NCBI GenBank assembly: GCA_944548615.1
Contig: OX155965.1
Location: forward strand, 21,748,007 to 21,812,006
Length of the DNA: 64,000 nt
Origin: Micropterix aruncella
Lineage: Eukaryota; Arthropoda; Insecta; Lepidoptera; Micropterigidae
Direction: 5' to 3'
Position 1 is the first letter of the stretch. The number at the start of each line of letters is the position of its first letter. Positions 1 to 11,429 of this stretch are shown here, in pieces. The translations under genes were made by a program, and so were the position numbers. The notes below the pieces were generated by a model. That model was not told where the DNA came from, did not search any database, and saw nothing but the letters and a program-made list of their open reading frames with translations.

Positions 1-455
1 CGTGGCCACTAGACAACAGTTTGCCTACGAGGCTCCTCCACTTCGACCTGTCTTCTGCATGGCGGGTCGTAGATTGTATTGACCCTTTTGTAACTTCTTT
101 GATGAGGTCGTTCCATCTGGCCGGTGATCTGCCTCTGCTTCTTCTTCCCTCCACTTGACCCCCGGAAAGCATTTTCTCCAGATTCTCTGGGTTTCTCCTG
201 GCAACATGACCGAAGAACTGCAGGACCCTTCTCATGCATACGGCGGAGAGTCTCACTTGGATGCCGAGTTCTTCCAGGAGAGATTTGTTGGTGCGGCGTG
301 CTGTCCATGGGATTCCTAGCATTTTACGCCAACACCACATCTCCATTGCATCGATTTTGGTGCGTATCCGAGCCTTCAGGGTCCATGTCTCCGATGCATA
401 GAGAAAGATCGAGAAAACCAGAGCTCGAACCAGCCTGACCTTAGTCCGCTTGCTT
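1..455 (-). pseudogene. RTE-type LINE reverse transcriptase, C-terminal fragment
   Basis: Read on the minus strand, this gives the typical end of an RTE-clade endonuclease/reverse transcriptase. In order it shows a segment containing LYASETWTLK, then MEMWCWRKMLGIPW, then FFGHVARR, a basic RRSRGRSPARW stretch, and a tail with EDRSKWRSLV. These blocks belong to the part after the reverse transcriptase thumb. The open frame shifts near positions 200-290, so no single frame covers it. The window edge cuts the 3' end, and the 5' part (endonuclease and catalytic RT) is absent, as in most 5'-truncated LINE copies. Upstream of the first recognisable residue the sequence turns AT-rich. The family assignment comes from the order of motifs and is fairly sure. 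The exact subfamily is not known. Confidence 0.8.
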
Positions 456-715
456 ATACCCACATCTATTAATATTGATAATTAAAACAAGGATCCGATT
501 GATTATAAACGCCCAATACTTTAAACAATGATATCAATATTAATTTATTATAGCTATCTATTGCATTTTTGTATAGGCTGATTACACACAAATAATACGC
601 AGAGATAGAATGCTATATATTAGTCTTCTAAAAATTAAATTAGTCTAAAAATTAAAATACGCAATTATTACGTATTAAAACATGTATATCATACATCTAT
701 GTATATGTAAATAAT
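456..715. other. AT-rich spacer, nothing recognised
   Basis: Low-complexity AT-rich DNA between two LINE fragments. I see no frame, hairpin or repeat shared with the rest of the window. Confidence 0.5.
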
Positions 716-1745
716 ACTTCTGGACTTGAAGTCTCTCTTGCGGGGAGATTACGACAGCAACAGTATGGCTCATGCTATTGGGCTTCAATGCCAACATTAT
801 TGGACAACAATTGGGGACTTTTGCATTCCGCCTCCAATGCACTGGAAGGTACACTCCAATACAATGCGATGCTCTATGACTGGACGCCAGAGATGCTGAA
901 ATTTTATTTAAATGCCTTTCAGCATACACATCCAGACCCCAGTAACCTCGCTCGTTGGAGCTATGCCGAGGATAGTTCATGTCCCCTTTGTAGCAATACC
1001 CCTTGCACGGCTAGACATATTCTAGCCGGCTGCAAGGTGGCCTTAGATCAAGGACGGTACACTTACCGCCATGACAAAGTCCTCGCTGTTATTCGCGAGG
1101 TAATTAGCCTCTCAGTGGCTCGTGCCAACGAGGGTTTGACAGTATCCTCCAGTTTGTGCGGGATGGCTCTAAATGCAAAAAACATTAACTAAAAAACCTT
1201 TCTCAATAATTGAGAAAGCTTCAGATTGGATTCTGGAGGTCGATTCGGTCTCTAAGCAGTATAAATTCCCTGAAAGTCTCGGATGCACAGCCCTCCGTCC
1301 AGTTATAACTCTTTACTCTCTATCTCGGAAGGTGGCCCTTATTTTATAATTAACTGTTCCATGGGAATCAAATATCCCAAAAGACCACGAGTACAAATTA
1401 AATAAATACCATGATCTCGCAAATGCCGTTACCAGGAACGGCTTCACTGTTCACTTTTACGCGGTGGAAGTTGGCACTCGTGGCCTGCCAGCTGAATCTC
1501 TATTTCACCTCTTTAAAGATCTTGGTCCAGAAAAATAATCAACTCTTTCCTGGAAAAATTATATAAAACCGCAATTTGCGCATCTTAAATTCTATGGCTT
1601 CGAAGGGGGAGACAGCTGTCCTAAACCTACCACAGCCGGTCGTTAGTCCGGAATTCACTTTTCACCCCCCCAGAAGTGTAAAAATAGTATTATGATGGGC
1701 CCGACTCCGATCGGTGAATTCCATGGCAGGTCCGTTTGTATGTTA
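716..1745 (+). pseudogene. R2/R4-like LINE, C-terminal fragment and 3' UTR (copy 1)
   Basis: This is a 5'-truncated non-LTR element. The frame from 788 reads through DPSNLARWSYAEDSSCPLC, then TARHILAGC and GRYTYRHDKVLAVI: a CCHC-type zinc-binding knuckle (C..C, H, C) as found behind the RT of R2/R4/NeSL-like elements. A frameshift near 1160 ends that frame. About 40 bases later another frame continues with WILEVDSVSKQYKFPE, LRPVITLYS, a stop where ELTVPWE would be expected, KYHDLA and YAVEVGTRGLPAESLFHLFKDLG, which is the C-terminal restriction-like endonuclease region of such proteins. From about 1560 the sequence is 3' UTR, ending near a conserved GGCCCGACTCCG stretch. A second copy at 49.6 kb confirms the boundaries. 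The clade name is inference; the LINE nature is well supported. Confidence 0.8.
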
Positions 1746-1784
1746 TTTTATTTATAATACGAACTATGATTTCAAAATTCGTTT

Positions 1785-1817
1785 GCTGTAAACACACCGT
1801 ATTGGTGTGTTTACAGC
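1785..1817. other. Perfect 14-bp stem hairpin
   Basis: The arms at 1785-1798 and 1804-1817 are exact reverse complements (GCTGTAAACACACC) around a 5-base loop. The hairpin follows the LINE 3' end by about 40 bases. It could be the fused terminal repeats of a deleted transposon or a small hairpin RNA. Nothing else supports either reading. Confidence 0.7.
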
Positions 1818-3262
1818 GCTATCTACAATACGCCGCCATACTGTTATGCCACAAAGTCGCCATATTAAACATACGAGTAATAATAGGAGATTAATCATTT
1901 TTTTTAAACTATGGGTGCCATCTGCACGTTGCGTGTTGTAGTAAATTCCTGGTTGCCAAATTTTAGTACGACGTTGATGCAATCTACTATAATACGCTAT
2001 CGGCTATATAATCAATGATCTTAGTCAATGGTTAGGGCGACGGGGGGGGGGGGGGGGGGTTATAAGCGTTTTAACTAAAAAAGATAGGAATAGTCAGATA
2101 AAGGTCTAAAGTTTCATTTAATAATCTTCTATGCCCCGTGAGTAATGAGCGAAGAAACATTAATAAACGCGAGGTCTCTTTATATATTATAAATTACAGT
2201 CTTTAAAATAACACAATCTTGTGTCAATTTCTATGTCGGTAACTTGATGAACCCTTTAAAAGATATAAACATCTTTATTTACATTTCAATAGCTTTTCAG
2301 TAATATACAGCAAAAAAAAATCTTTAACGTCAAACACAAATTTAACGTCAATTTATTTTTTTAATATTTAGATGTTACTATTTTATTTCTTTCAAATTTA
2401 TTTATTTTTAAATTGTTGCTCTCCATCACGTTTTATTTTATTTCGCTTTTTTTATAATTTACACTAAAATATATAAATAACCTTATTAACAACTTATTTA
2501 ATTATTTCTTTTCTTATCCTTATATTATTATTAGCTTTATTATATTTTTTTCTACTATCAACGTGTTCATGTTATTTCTATGTTAACGTGTAATGCAAGC
2601 ATTGCAAACAATTCATAGGATAGTAAATTTGTTTCGTTTAAATATGTTTTTAAGATACTAGTATCATATATTTACTATCTGTAAGTTTGCTATAAAATAA
2701 TAATAATAATAATAAGTGACTACCTACCTCCACCACAAATTACTAAGCATACTAAATTACGTGGCTTGCTGACTCGTGTGAACGGCCGCGCCAAGGGTTA
2801 GTGACAAATTGAAATGACAAATGAAAACACACGCGTTTCTCTGCTTAGGTGACATTTGCTGAGTTTATTTTGTGACTGTGACTGCAGAAAGGTGGAATTC
2901 TGAAACTTATTCCCATGATAAATAAGGCGCCAGTGGTGTTCCATTTAGAACGGAGGTTGTGCCACTAATAGCTTTCTGCTAATACCAACGTGTACACGGT
3001 TATTTCTCACGATCACTAAGCAGGTTGGCGACAAGTACTACTAAGTTACAATTACTAAGCGACAAGTACGAAGCCCGTGTAAACCTAGCATAACATAAGC
3101 AGAAATTTTAATAAGATTACCAGTCGACAAATGTTGGTATTGCCATATATTGTCATAACTGTGGGATTGGGGATTGAGAAGACGAATTGGCGAATCGAAT
3201 AACGTTGAAAGAAACAAGGAAAAAACTGCTTATGTAAAATAAAATTGTTGTGTAAAAAAAAA
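1818..3262. other. Non-coding, AT-rich, with poly-G and ATA tracts
   Basis: No recognisable frame. There is a run of 18 G at about 2042-2060 and a short (ATA)n tract at 2695-2716. The rest is AT-rich intergenic DNA. Confidence 0.5.
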
Positions 3263-3309
3263 GCACCGTTGCATCCCACACACGTTGTTTGTGTGGGATG
3301 CAACAGTGC
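3263..3309. other. 20-bp stem hairpin with one mismatch
   Basis: The arms at 3263-3282 and 3290-3309 pair over 20 bases, with a single C/T difference near the outer end, around a 7-base loop. The core arm sequence is GTTGCATCCCACACA. The short loop and near-perfect pairing suggest a recent inverted duplication or the fused ends of an excised transposon. A small-RNA precursor usually has bulges and a longer stem. Confidence 0.75.
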
Positions 3310-5710
3310 TTCCACAGAGCGGTACATCAGCGATAACGCCCGCCTCTGGTGCAACAGACCCATAAAACAGTTCAATCCCGAACGTATCCCCCGGCAATTA
3401 ATTCATTCAAATTGCACGAGTGCCGCGGCATCTGCGTCTCTCCCATCTATTTTGTATGAAGTTATTAATTTTGCAGGCTGCTTTATCCGTTCTTAATAAT
3501 CATTTATCACGTCGCTGGGCCCGTGGGAAGATAATGGCTGTTCCCGCAAGCGGTCCCGTAGTCCGCGCCCGCAAACGCAAACGACAAAAGTTAAAGAAGA
3601 GAGCGCGCTTTGCGATTAGCGTTTCATCTCGAACTTAGGCTCTTCCACAATCCTCTTCCGCTTCCTTTCGCCAGGGCCGGATTTGAAAGTGCGACTGCAC
3701 TTTAATATTGTATGGATATACCGTTTCTGTCTCTGCGATATTCCTTTATCACTCTCACAGCAGTGCAAAAATGATAGACCGGGCGTCCGCTTTATGATAA
3801 CTTACCCCATTGAGTTATAGGAAAGTACCGCCTTCCACGAAAACTAGACCTAAAATAGGTAAGAAGAATTTTGGTCTACCGGGGCTGAGCTTGCGGGGTC
3901 CTTCGCAGCGAAAATTCACTTCGTACCATCATTTACCTCATGTTGTTACCGAACGAAACCTTTTCGTTGGCTTTAACCTATTCATTGCCGTTCACGCGAT
4001 ATCGCGTGTTGCGGTCCTTTATTAAACTGCCGCTCACGCGATATCGCGTGGTCGTCGCTAGCGAGTTTGTATGCGGGATAAATAACTTTGGCCACCACAT
4101 AACATTCAAATTGGGCATTGGCCGCGGTAAAGTCGATTAATAGAGTGAAAAGCCATGTCGGCCAAGCTTGGCGTTGGAGGGTTCCACAGTCCAACCATTT
4201 TCAATGACCAAATCAGGAGGCCCATTTTACCTCAACGCGTTACAGGATGAAACCATGTTCTCGTAGTTGCTAAAATGATGGTCTTTCAATATCAATCGGT
4301 CTGCCAGCTCGCAGTCTGATAGTTTTGCAGTCCAACCGATTTTACTTTATTTGGCTTAAAATAATATTTTCCATCTGGCCGAAATATTTTTTTTATTGCT
4401 TTGTTGCTTATTTGCTTTATTTTTAATTATTATACTATAACTCGATGAAGTCATACAGCGTTCGCTCGGACTATAAATATCGTTGAATTGTAGAGCAAAT
4501 ACAAAGAACCGAGAGACGTAACAAGGCTCAATACCAACGTACCAACTTTCACAACTGCTGTGGATCCCTTACGCAGATGTTACGCATTTGTTGCACACAA
4601 TCAACGTATGGAGGAATATCGCCATCTCTTTGTCTCATCGTTCGTGTTGAAAAGAAAAGGAGGACAGGACTCCGTTGCGGAAATAAGTAGCAATACCTTG
4701 CGCAGGTATTTTGATCCATCTACAACCTTTCCTCCATCTTTAAGTACAGTCACGGTCCCTAAACACAATTACCATAGTCTAGTATAGAATGAACGAGCGC
4801 CTTGTTGAGTTGAATGCAAACATCTCGCTGAGGTAGTCACGGAGTTTGTATAGTAACTTCGTTCTAGAAAACACTTCGTTCAAAGAGGACATTGATTCTA
4901 AGATAATTCCGAGGTTCGGGGCATTAAGGACTTAGGGTAGCGATTGGGGTGATATTATTATATCTGGTAATCCATCATTGTTGGCATTTGCTCTCAGATT
5001 CTCAGAACCGATTCTATGAGAAAACAGGACTTCAGATGGTTAAGCCAAAGTTCATGATTCGGCGACAAATCGAGATCCTCATTAATATCGTACATACTTC
5101 AAAGTATTGTCACTACTCCTCATGACTTTGACGGCCAAGATCAACGATTTGGTATTGCTGGTGGGTAGTGGCTGGTTAATCAGGGTGTTCATCATCATGG
5201 CAGCTGCTTCACATAATCACTAAGTGGTTGATGCATAATTGAGCTAAAACTAAATTACTGAAATGAAGAACATTAGCCAATTATTAGCATTTTTTTTTCA
5301 ACTTAACACATAAATAAGATAAAAAGGCAGTCTAACCTGGACAACTGCGGTTACAACATCGCCGAAACGTCAAGTGTTACAAACTTCTCGAGGTAAATTC
5401 GTTTTTATCCTTTTTATAATGTTGAACAACCTCGTTAGTCGTCGATTTCAAACAAAAAACTTGATCATTAAAAAAAACCATTTCAAAGATATCAGGATAA
5501 TTTCTTCAGTTTATTTATGATAAAATAAAATGCTTACTAATACGTCGCCCATGTTCGATTTTTAGTTTGATAATATTTGATAAATACAAGTTGGGCTTTA
5601 CCTGTAGACGCAGTTTGAATATTCAATTAAACAAAAACTACGAAACTTACACACTTTTTATTGTTATTAAAAGGAACTAGAAGGAATGGATTTTTTTATG
5701 ATATCTATAT
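3310..5710. other. No gene seen; contains paired 16-bp palindromes
   Basis: Short frames here have no recognisable protein content. The only clear structure is the pair of identical perfect palindromes CACGCGATATCGCGTG at 3993-4008 and 4035-4050, lying in a short imperfect direct repeat of 42-base period. Otherwise I see mixed-composition intergenic DNA. Confidence 0.5.
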
Positions 5711-5714
5711 TTTA

Positions 5715-6165
5715 AATTGTATCTTATCCAGGGGATGTCCAACGGCTTGTTGATATTCGGACTCGCAGGTTCTCGAAACACGGTGACAACTTGCTTTTTG
5801 TTTGGCACTGATTTCCCGCACAATGTTTTGTTTTAGATGGTCGACCACATTTGGTCGAGTTATCTTCGTAGATCCTTGATTTCAGGTATCCCCACATCAT
5901 TAAGGGTGAGATCCGGGCTTCGTGTGGGCGACTGAATATCTTCTTTTCATGAGACGATTTTTTTCAGGGAACATCTCTTTTAAGAGGTCTATGGACACTG
6001 GCAGTGTGGCATGTGGCTCCATCTAGCTGTTAGCTGAATCTTATAGGTTTTAGATGTAAGTCGCTGTGCAATATCATTCCTAAAGTTGTCCTCTTGATGT
6101 TTAAAGCTTGGGTTCTCTTGCGAATCAATTGTTGTGGATTTTGCCTAACAGATTCACTTACTTTG
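5715..6165 (-). pseudogene. Internally deleted DD41D-type (Tc1/mariner superfamily) transposase relic
   Basis: The minus strand first gives RKRTQALNIKRTTL and LHLKPYKIQL, which match the end of the DNA-binding domain of the DD41D transposase at 61 kb (MTPYKVQ there). It then jumps directly, at about 6030, to QLDGATCHTA, the block carrying the second catalytic aspartate. Further on come RSPDLTLND (third-aspartate block), WGYLKSRIYEDN, and an ending like QQAVGHPLDKIQFKI before a stop near 5717. Frameshifts and stops break the frame. About 170 codons with the first catalytic aspartate (the SDEAHF block) are missing. The spacing from DGATC to LND is close to 41 residues if small indels are allowed, so it is probably the same superfamily as the element at 60-61.5 kb, but much older. 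No terminal repeats were found. Confidence 0.7.
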
Positions 6166-6330
6166 GGCGGTTTTCGTTAATTATACCCACTATTGACCCG
6201 GTTATCTCGAACATTTTGATCCACTTACAAATAGAAATTCGTGCTTCACGCAAGCCGTGCTCGTATGCCGTGTTTACTTCAGTACGTCCGCCGCGCAATA
6301 ACCATTGAGGTAATATTTGCGTAATGCGTA

Positions 6331-6415
6331 AAAACACAAAACGTGCGTTTCGCTCCTGTAAACAGCTCCAAGGCACAAACACAAAACGTGCGCTTCGCTT
6401 CTATAAACGGCTCCA
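6331..6415. repeat. 46-bp tandem duplication
   Basis: Two imperfect units (6331-6370 and 6377-6415), each starting AAACACAAAACGTGCG and ending near GGCTCCA, are repeated head to tail. They lie in non-coding sequence. Confidence 0.8.
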
Positions 6416-6940
6416 TGGCGACTAAAATTCCACTAATTGATGCGTCTAACGACATCCCCTGCGCCCGCGAACGCCCGCGGATTTTCGAAATATAAACAAA
6501 ACAAACACAGTTAAGGGCCACCTGTATTTTAGGATTTTTTGTAATAAAATGACCATTTGCCTCTCGTCTCTTAGAATTTCAGTAAGATCTTCGTTTCATT
6601 AATTAGTTTTAGGTCACTCATGTAATTAATTATTTATCCATGGTCTTAATTATGGATCAAGCATGGACCTACGTTTAATAGTATGACGATCTTGATCTGT
6701 TTACCGAAGAGTTTTACCCCAGAATTGAAGAAAGAGTACTTAAGTCAATTAATTGGTACTCAAGGCGAAATAAAAGTAATAGCCATTGTACACGAACGAT
6801 TATTTTCCTAAAATATACGCCCAGCCAACACGCGCTGCTGCTTCGTGAAGTTAGGCATGGGTACTAAAATGCCCGGAACTGAGTTATTTCGCTAATGAAT
6901 GGCGCCGCCCTCACCCTTCCTGTCAACGCGTTTGCAAGTT

Positions 6941-6990
6941 ATTAAAAAACGGTTGTGTCACCCTTAAATTTTCCCGGCAAATAGCCAAGG
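6941..6990 (+). repeat. Family B repeat, short 5' piece
   Basis: The string CGGTTGTGTCACCC followed by TTTCCCGGCAAA is the start of the family B repeats seen at 14.2, 15.1 and 29.4 kb. Only about 50 bases are present. Confidence 0.6.
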
Positions 6991-8550
6991 ATTTATGGAA
7001 GGATTTAAACCGTGATGTCTCTTCAGGAAGGCTGATGACCTGATTGAAAGGGACTGTCTGCGACGAGCGCGGATACTGGGAATGCATCGCATTAAAAACG
7101 TTCGATTCAATCGTTTATGTAAATATACTGACCGGCGAAAATCAATGGGCTTTCGGCCCATTGAATTTGCCCTAATGGACCCTGTTGCAGTTAGGACACC
7201 CCTCCTCTCGCGAAGTAAAAATTCAGCTATCACTTTTGCGCGCGACATATTCGCGCGAGAAATCGACGCGAGTCGACGACCTTGATACAAACGACCATAA
7301 CTTGTAAACCACTACACCGATTATAAAAAGAATAACTGTAAAATGACCGCATTGAAATTTGAAATATAATACATTATAACTTTATCTCGTAAAACAATTA
7401 AGATAATAATGAATAAATATTACAAAATTGGCGAACTGAAAAAACTCGCCTATAAAATCATTTAGATTTTTTTGTCACAAAATACGTAAAGTATGCAAAA
7501 ATTGTAAATACAGTTATGTTCTTTATTAAATGCTTTACCAAAACGATATATTTTTTTTACTTATTTTCATACAAAAATATTTATTTATTCAGCCAAGAAA
7601 AATTTTATGTATTCTCGTAAAAAAAAAAAAAATATTTTTTATTTGTGACTACTTATGGTATTTTTTTATATGAAATTCTTTCAAAATAACGTTATTACTA
7701 CATCACACTTCTTAGAAATCACACCAGAACTTTGAGCTTTGTCTGATATTATAGAAAAATATAAAGTTTTGAGAGTTTGCGTCCGAACTTAATAATAAAC
7801 TTTGAATGCTCATAATATAAAATTCGTTAGATTTTTTCAATTATATTGTCTTATCATAGACTTATTATATGTCTAATAACTAATTACTATACTCCAAAGA
7901 GTCACATTTCATCGAAAAACTATGGAAAATCGCACTTTATTCTCTCATAGTAATTATCAAAACAAGTTTCTTTGCGCGATTCATATTACAAAACAAGATA
8001 TAATGTTCAAAATACGCCTAATTATGTGATAACTTAGGATGTAAATGAAGCAATACTTATTTTGTTAGTAAATTAAAGCGACATTACGTCATATTTTGCA
8101 ATATATCGGGATATTTCATAAACATTACAAAATAATAACAACCATTTTTTCGCGAGCCGTTTGTTGTCGCCGAAGTGTTTTCTTTAAAAATTCGTGAAAA
8201 ACAGCAAATGGACTATCTCAAATGACTAATACTCATTCAGAAACTACTTAAAATGCAAATTACTCACTGTTCTCCAGTAACAAACACTCAAACACTGCAC
8301 ACACACACTTTTTATCACCAATTTCGCGGAGCCGTACGCGGCCGTGCGACTTGCCGACGGAAACTAGGCGTTTGACGTCTATGCTCACTTTTTAAATCGT
8401 TGTTCGATATTGCCACACGGAAATCTTGAATTAAAGATATTTTGGCCATATCGTTGCGCCCTCAGAAAGCATATAGTACGACGTTTCGAATCGTAAATTG
8501 CATTTTTCGCAGCGGCGAGCGCTTGGTCCGGTAGCGGACATTACGGAGTT
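6991..8550. other. No gene seen; AT-rich
   Basis: Short frames on both strands around 6964-7290 lack recognisable motifs. From 7300 to 8150 the sequence is strongly AT-rich. The last 300 bases become GC-richer before the family A copy. Confidence 0.45.
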
Positions 8551-8554
8551 TAGG

Positions 8555-9152
8555 CGGCCGACATAAATGTCCCCAATGGGATGTTACGTAGCGAGCGAGC
8601 TAAGACCTATGCGTTTATGGTCGGCCAAATTCACGGGTCATCACCCTTCGGGCGGCCTCCACGCAGAAGTACGAGTCCGGTTAGGACTCTGGCCTGCAAG
8701 CCAGTTTCCCCTAGGAGGCAACCTTCGGGCGCTCCTGGACGGTTTGCTCACCGTGTGGCGTCAGCCAATCGATTATGCATTCCGACTGACAGCCGGTTAG
8801 TATGGAAACAGTACTGTTGCCTGTAAAGTGGGAGTAGTTGTTAACCTTACGACAAACTGCTCTTGAAACGAGTCGGGAAAAGGATGCCGTGGTCCGCGAA
8901 AGATTCGGTAGAAACCGTATCACCGCTACGTAAGGGAAAGGACCGCGCTAGCGACCTCGAACCTGTAAGCCGTCGGGAGACCAGAGTAATCTCGCGGTGA
9001 GGCGTTGGCTTCTTATAGTGGCGTAACTAGACAGCGGACTGTTTTCGTATAAAGTCTTCTACGCTCACCTAACGGAAGATAGTACGAACTAATATCGTTA
9101 AAACTATCTTGAGGTGACGGGTTCGCCCGTTGTAGTTGACAGCTATAGTTGG
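8555..9152 (-). mobile_element. Family A dispersed repeat, copy 1
   Basis: This roughly 600-bp copy is one of several in the window. Landmarks on the plus strand are GGCGCTCCTGGACGGTTTG, AGCCAATCGATT, GCTCTTGAAACG, GGATGCCGTGGTCCGCGA, GACCGCGC, and the terminal TGAGGTGACGGGTTCGCCCG. The same blocks occur in reverse order and strand at 32.6-33.3 kb. I see no conserved long frame and no clear terminal inverted repeat, so the class is unknown; it could be a LINE UTR or a non-autonomous element. Its end abuts a family B copy at about 9152. Confidence 0.75.
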
Positions 9153-9535
9153 GCTTTCGGTTCAACATGGAATACATGTACCAAATTTCAAGTCTCTAAG
9201 TCCAATATTTCAAAATTGAAATGTGACTAGTGCTCCCCTGGGAAAGATTTCAACCTATTCAACACTATTCATGACCAAATGATACCTGCATTTCAAATTT
9301 CAGCTCAATTGAAGTCAGCGTTTGGGCTCTATATTCCAGGAATACACAGAGACACACAGACGGAAGTCTGTGTGTGTGTCTGACACAGAATACTTCCATC
9401 TGGAAATAGTCTGAATAGTCTCAGGGGCCTCAAAATGGATATTACCGTCTTCATTTCAAAACCAATTTTAGCGCGTTCACTATACTTTCCGTCTTTTTCT
9501 GTTGGTGGGCCGGGAAATTAAAAGTAAAGTAAAAT
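9153..9535 (+). mobile_element. Family B dispersed repeat, copy 1 (3' part)
   Basis: It starts with the CCAAATTTCAAGT block and goes through CATGACCAAATG, AATTTCAGCTCAATTG, an ACACAGAGACACACAGAC stretch, a block ending TCCATCTGGAAATAGTC, and GCGTTCACTATACTTT. The same order is found at 14.3-15.1 kb, 29.7-30.1 kb and, reversed, at 35.2-35.5 kb. No protein frame is conserved across copies. Confidence 0.8.
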
Positions 9536-11280
9536 ATCTTCTTAGCTACCCTATATTACAGACCCTTTACCACCTTAATCAAGCGCTAACGACAATCAAT
9601 CGGCGATTATTTAGAGCTGCTGCCATGATGCCAGACATCTCGATTCACTGGCATATTACCAACCAGTGAAACCAAACCGTTAAAAGTAATAACACCCATT
9701 TTAGCAAGCAGGGGTTGGCAGTAACTTCAACGATAAATACACCCAATAATCAAATCCACCTATGAAGTAGAAAAGTATTGTTTTTCAACGGCGTTTTTAA
9801 ATTCCGCGTCACCCTCAACACTCACTAACATACAGCCTCCGAAATTGTATGGCTTGCCCAAAATTTATAAAGATACTTCCTGCTTCCCTAAGACCTAACA
9901 TCAATCTATCCTTGAAGCGATCCCTTGGCCACCCAATCCCGTGTCATCTTAACGGGCAAACGACGCCTCGGTACACGATAAACTCGACATCCACCCCCTT
10001 CCCCCTAACCTCACGTGACTGTTTCTAAAATCGTATTTTTAGCATAAATACGTTTATCTGTGCTCGATTGCATTGAAATTATTTTAAAAAACTTAATTTG
10101 GTAACCCAGTTTTTTTGCAATTTTACACTGTTACTTTCGGAAAAAAAAATGCCGAGACCCCTACTTTCCCCCACGTGAGACTGAGTGAGATTCGGCTCGA
10201 CCCCGGTGAATTGGAAGCTCACATCCAGATACGGACACATATTTTCATGCCAACTTACATCATCATCCCTACCATCTACGCTAGATTTGTTCATAGTCCA
10301 TTTAATTTTTATTACAGTAGGCTTGATGTTTAGTATTTTAGTCTGGTTTCAATAATAAACCCCCCAGTGCAAACGCGCTAGAGAATAGAGTGCGCGATTA
10401 ATGCGACGCTGAGCATTTTCTGTAGGAGATGGAACATGACAGTGGGGACGGAAAATCGGCGATCTGCGGATACATCATTGGCAACGGAACGAACCATTGG
10501 GTGCATTGAAAAAATCCCATTGTGCATCTAAAGAACAATTCTACCCCCCCCCCCCCCATACTTGATCCGGGAAGCCATAGAAATACGGAGTAACCGAAAC
10601 TTCAACATAGACAAAGGCTTCAGTCAACATAGGCTTGAAACTGCCTATTACGTGAAACCTTGTCTGATAATGTTTTCAACGCCAATCGTGCAATGACGCG
10701 AAATGAAATACAGTAAGTGTTGTCGTGTACGGCGTAATTTCAAAATTCGCGAGCTCGCTCCGCTCTAGCCCCAGCGATGTAATCTGAATAGGAACACTGG
10801 CAGTGACCTGGACAATGGTGTTTGTAACAACTTCGGAAAGTCGGTTGCCACTATTTTACGCGGTAAAATGCATTTTATTGTAGGCGAACGGGGATGCTGC
10901 CTTATTTAGGTCCGGCCCTGCCTTCGGCCTGATTCTGCTCCAAGATCCTCAACGCTTCTCGTCTCGTTTCGCATAATTCATTCGGAAACTTAACGGGGAA
11001 TAGAAAAGTAGCAGGATGAAAGCCGATCCGCGAGCGGGATATAATTACAACTCAAATTTTCGGCAAATTGCGTGAAGACTCATTTTCTTAATCAGATGGG
11101 AATTGGGAATATCAAAGCGGCTGTTTTACCTTGAGCCGCTTTTCAGCCTGTAGGCTTCTAGCCTATATACATATATATGTACATAAAAAATATAACGAGC
11201 AAGTTTGCGATTTATTTATACACGTAGCCGGTAACTGGGTTTATTCCTACATTCATAAATAAATAACTTAATATATTATG
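9536..11280. other. No gene seen
   Basis: Mixed-composition non-coding DNA. There is a C run at about 10546-10557. The short frames at 10079-10333 overlap on opposite strands and show no motif. Confidence 0.45.
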
Positions 11281-11282
11281 AA

Positions 11283-11429
11283 GAATAAAAAACACGATTG
11301 CCGTTGCAGAAAGTGAACTGTTATATTTATAAGTATTTTTATTACGTTTTTTTTATAAAATATTTGTTGTTTATGTATTTATCGATATAATAGATACATG
11401 TATATTTCCGGAATGTATAGGTACAATAC
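11283..11429 (+). mobile_element. Family H MITE, left part (host of the LINE insertion)
   Basis: The sequence runs from AAAAAACACGATTGCCGTTG to the GTATATTTCCGGAATGTA block. It matches the left terminal repeat and interior of the MITE at 39.7 kb and a copy at 15.5 kb. It is interrupted at about 11430 by a LINE 3' end on the minus strand and resumes at about 12241. Confidence 0.65.

Noticed and set aside
9..308. 99-codon minus-strand frame at the window start
   Set aside because: It is an out-of-frame shadow of the RTE LINE C-terminus, which reads correctly in the other frames.
5320..5400. Hammerhead-ribozyme-like string CGCCGAAACGTC
   Set aside because: Contains a GAAAC core-like piece, but I could not find the matching CTGATGA part and three stems.
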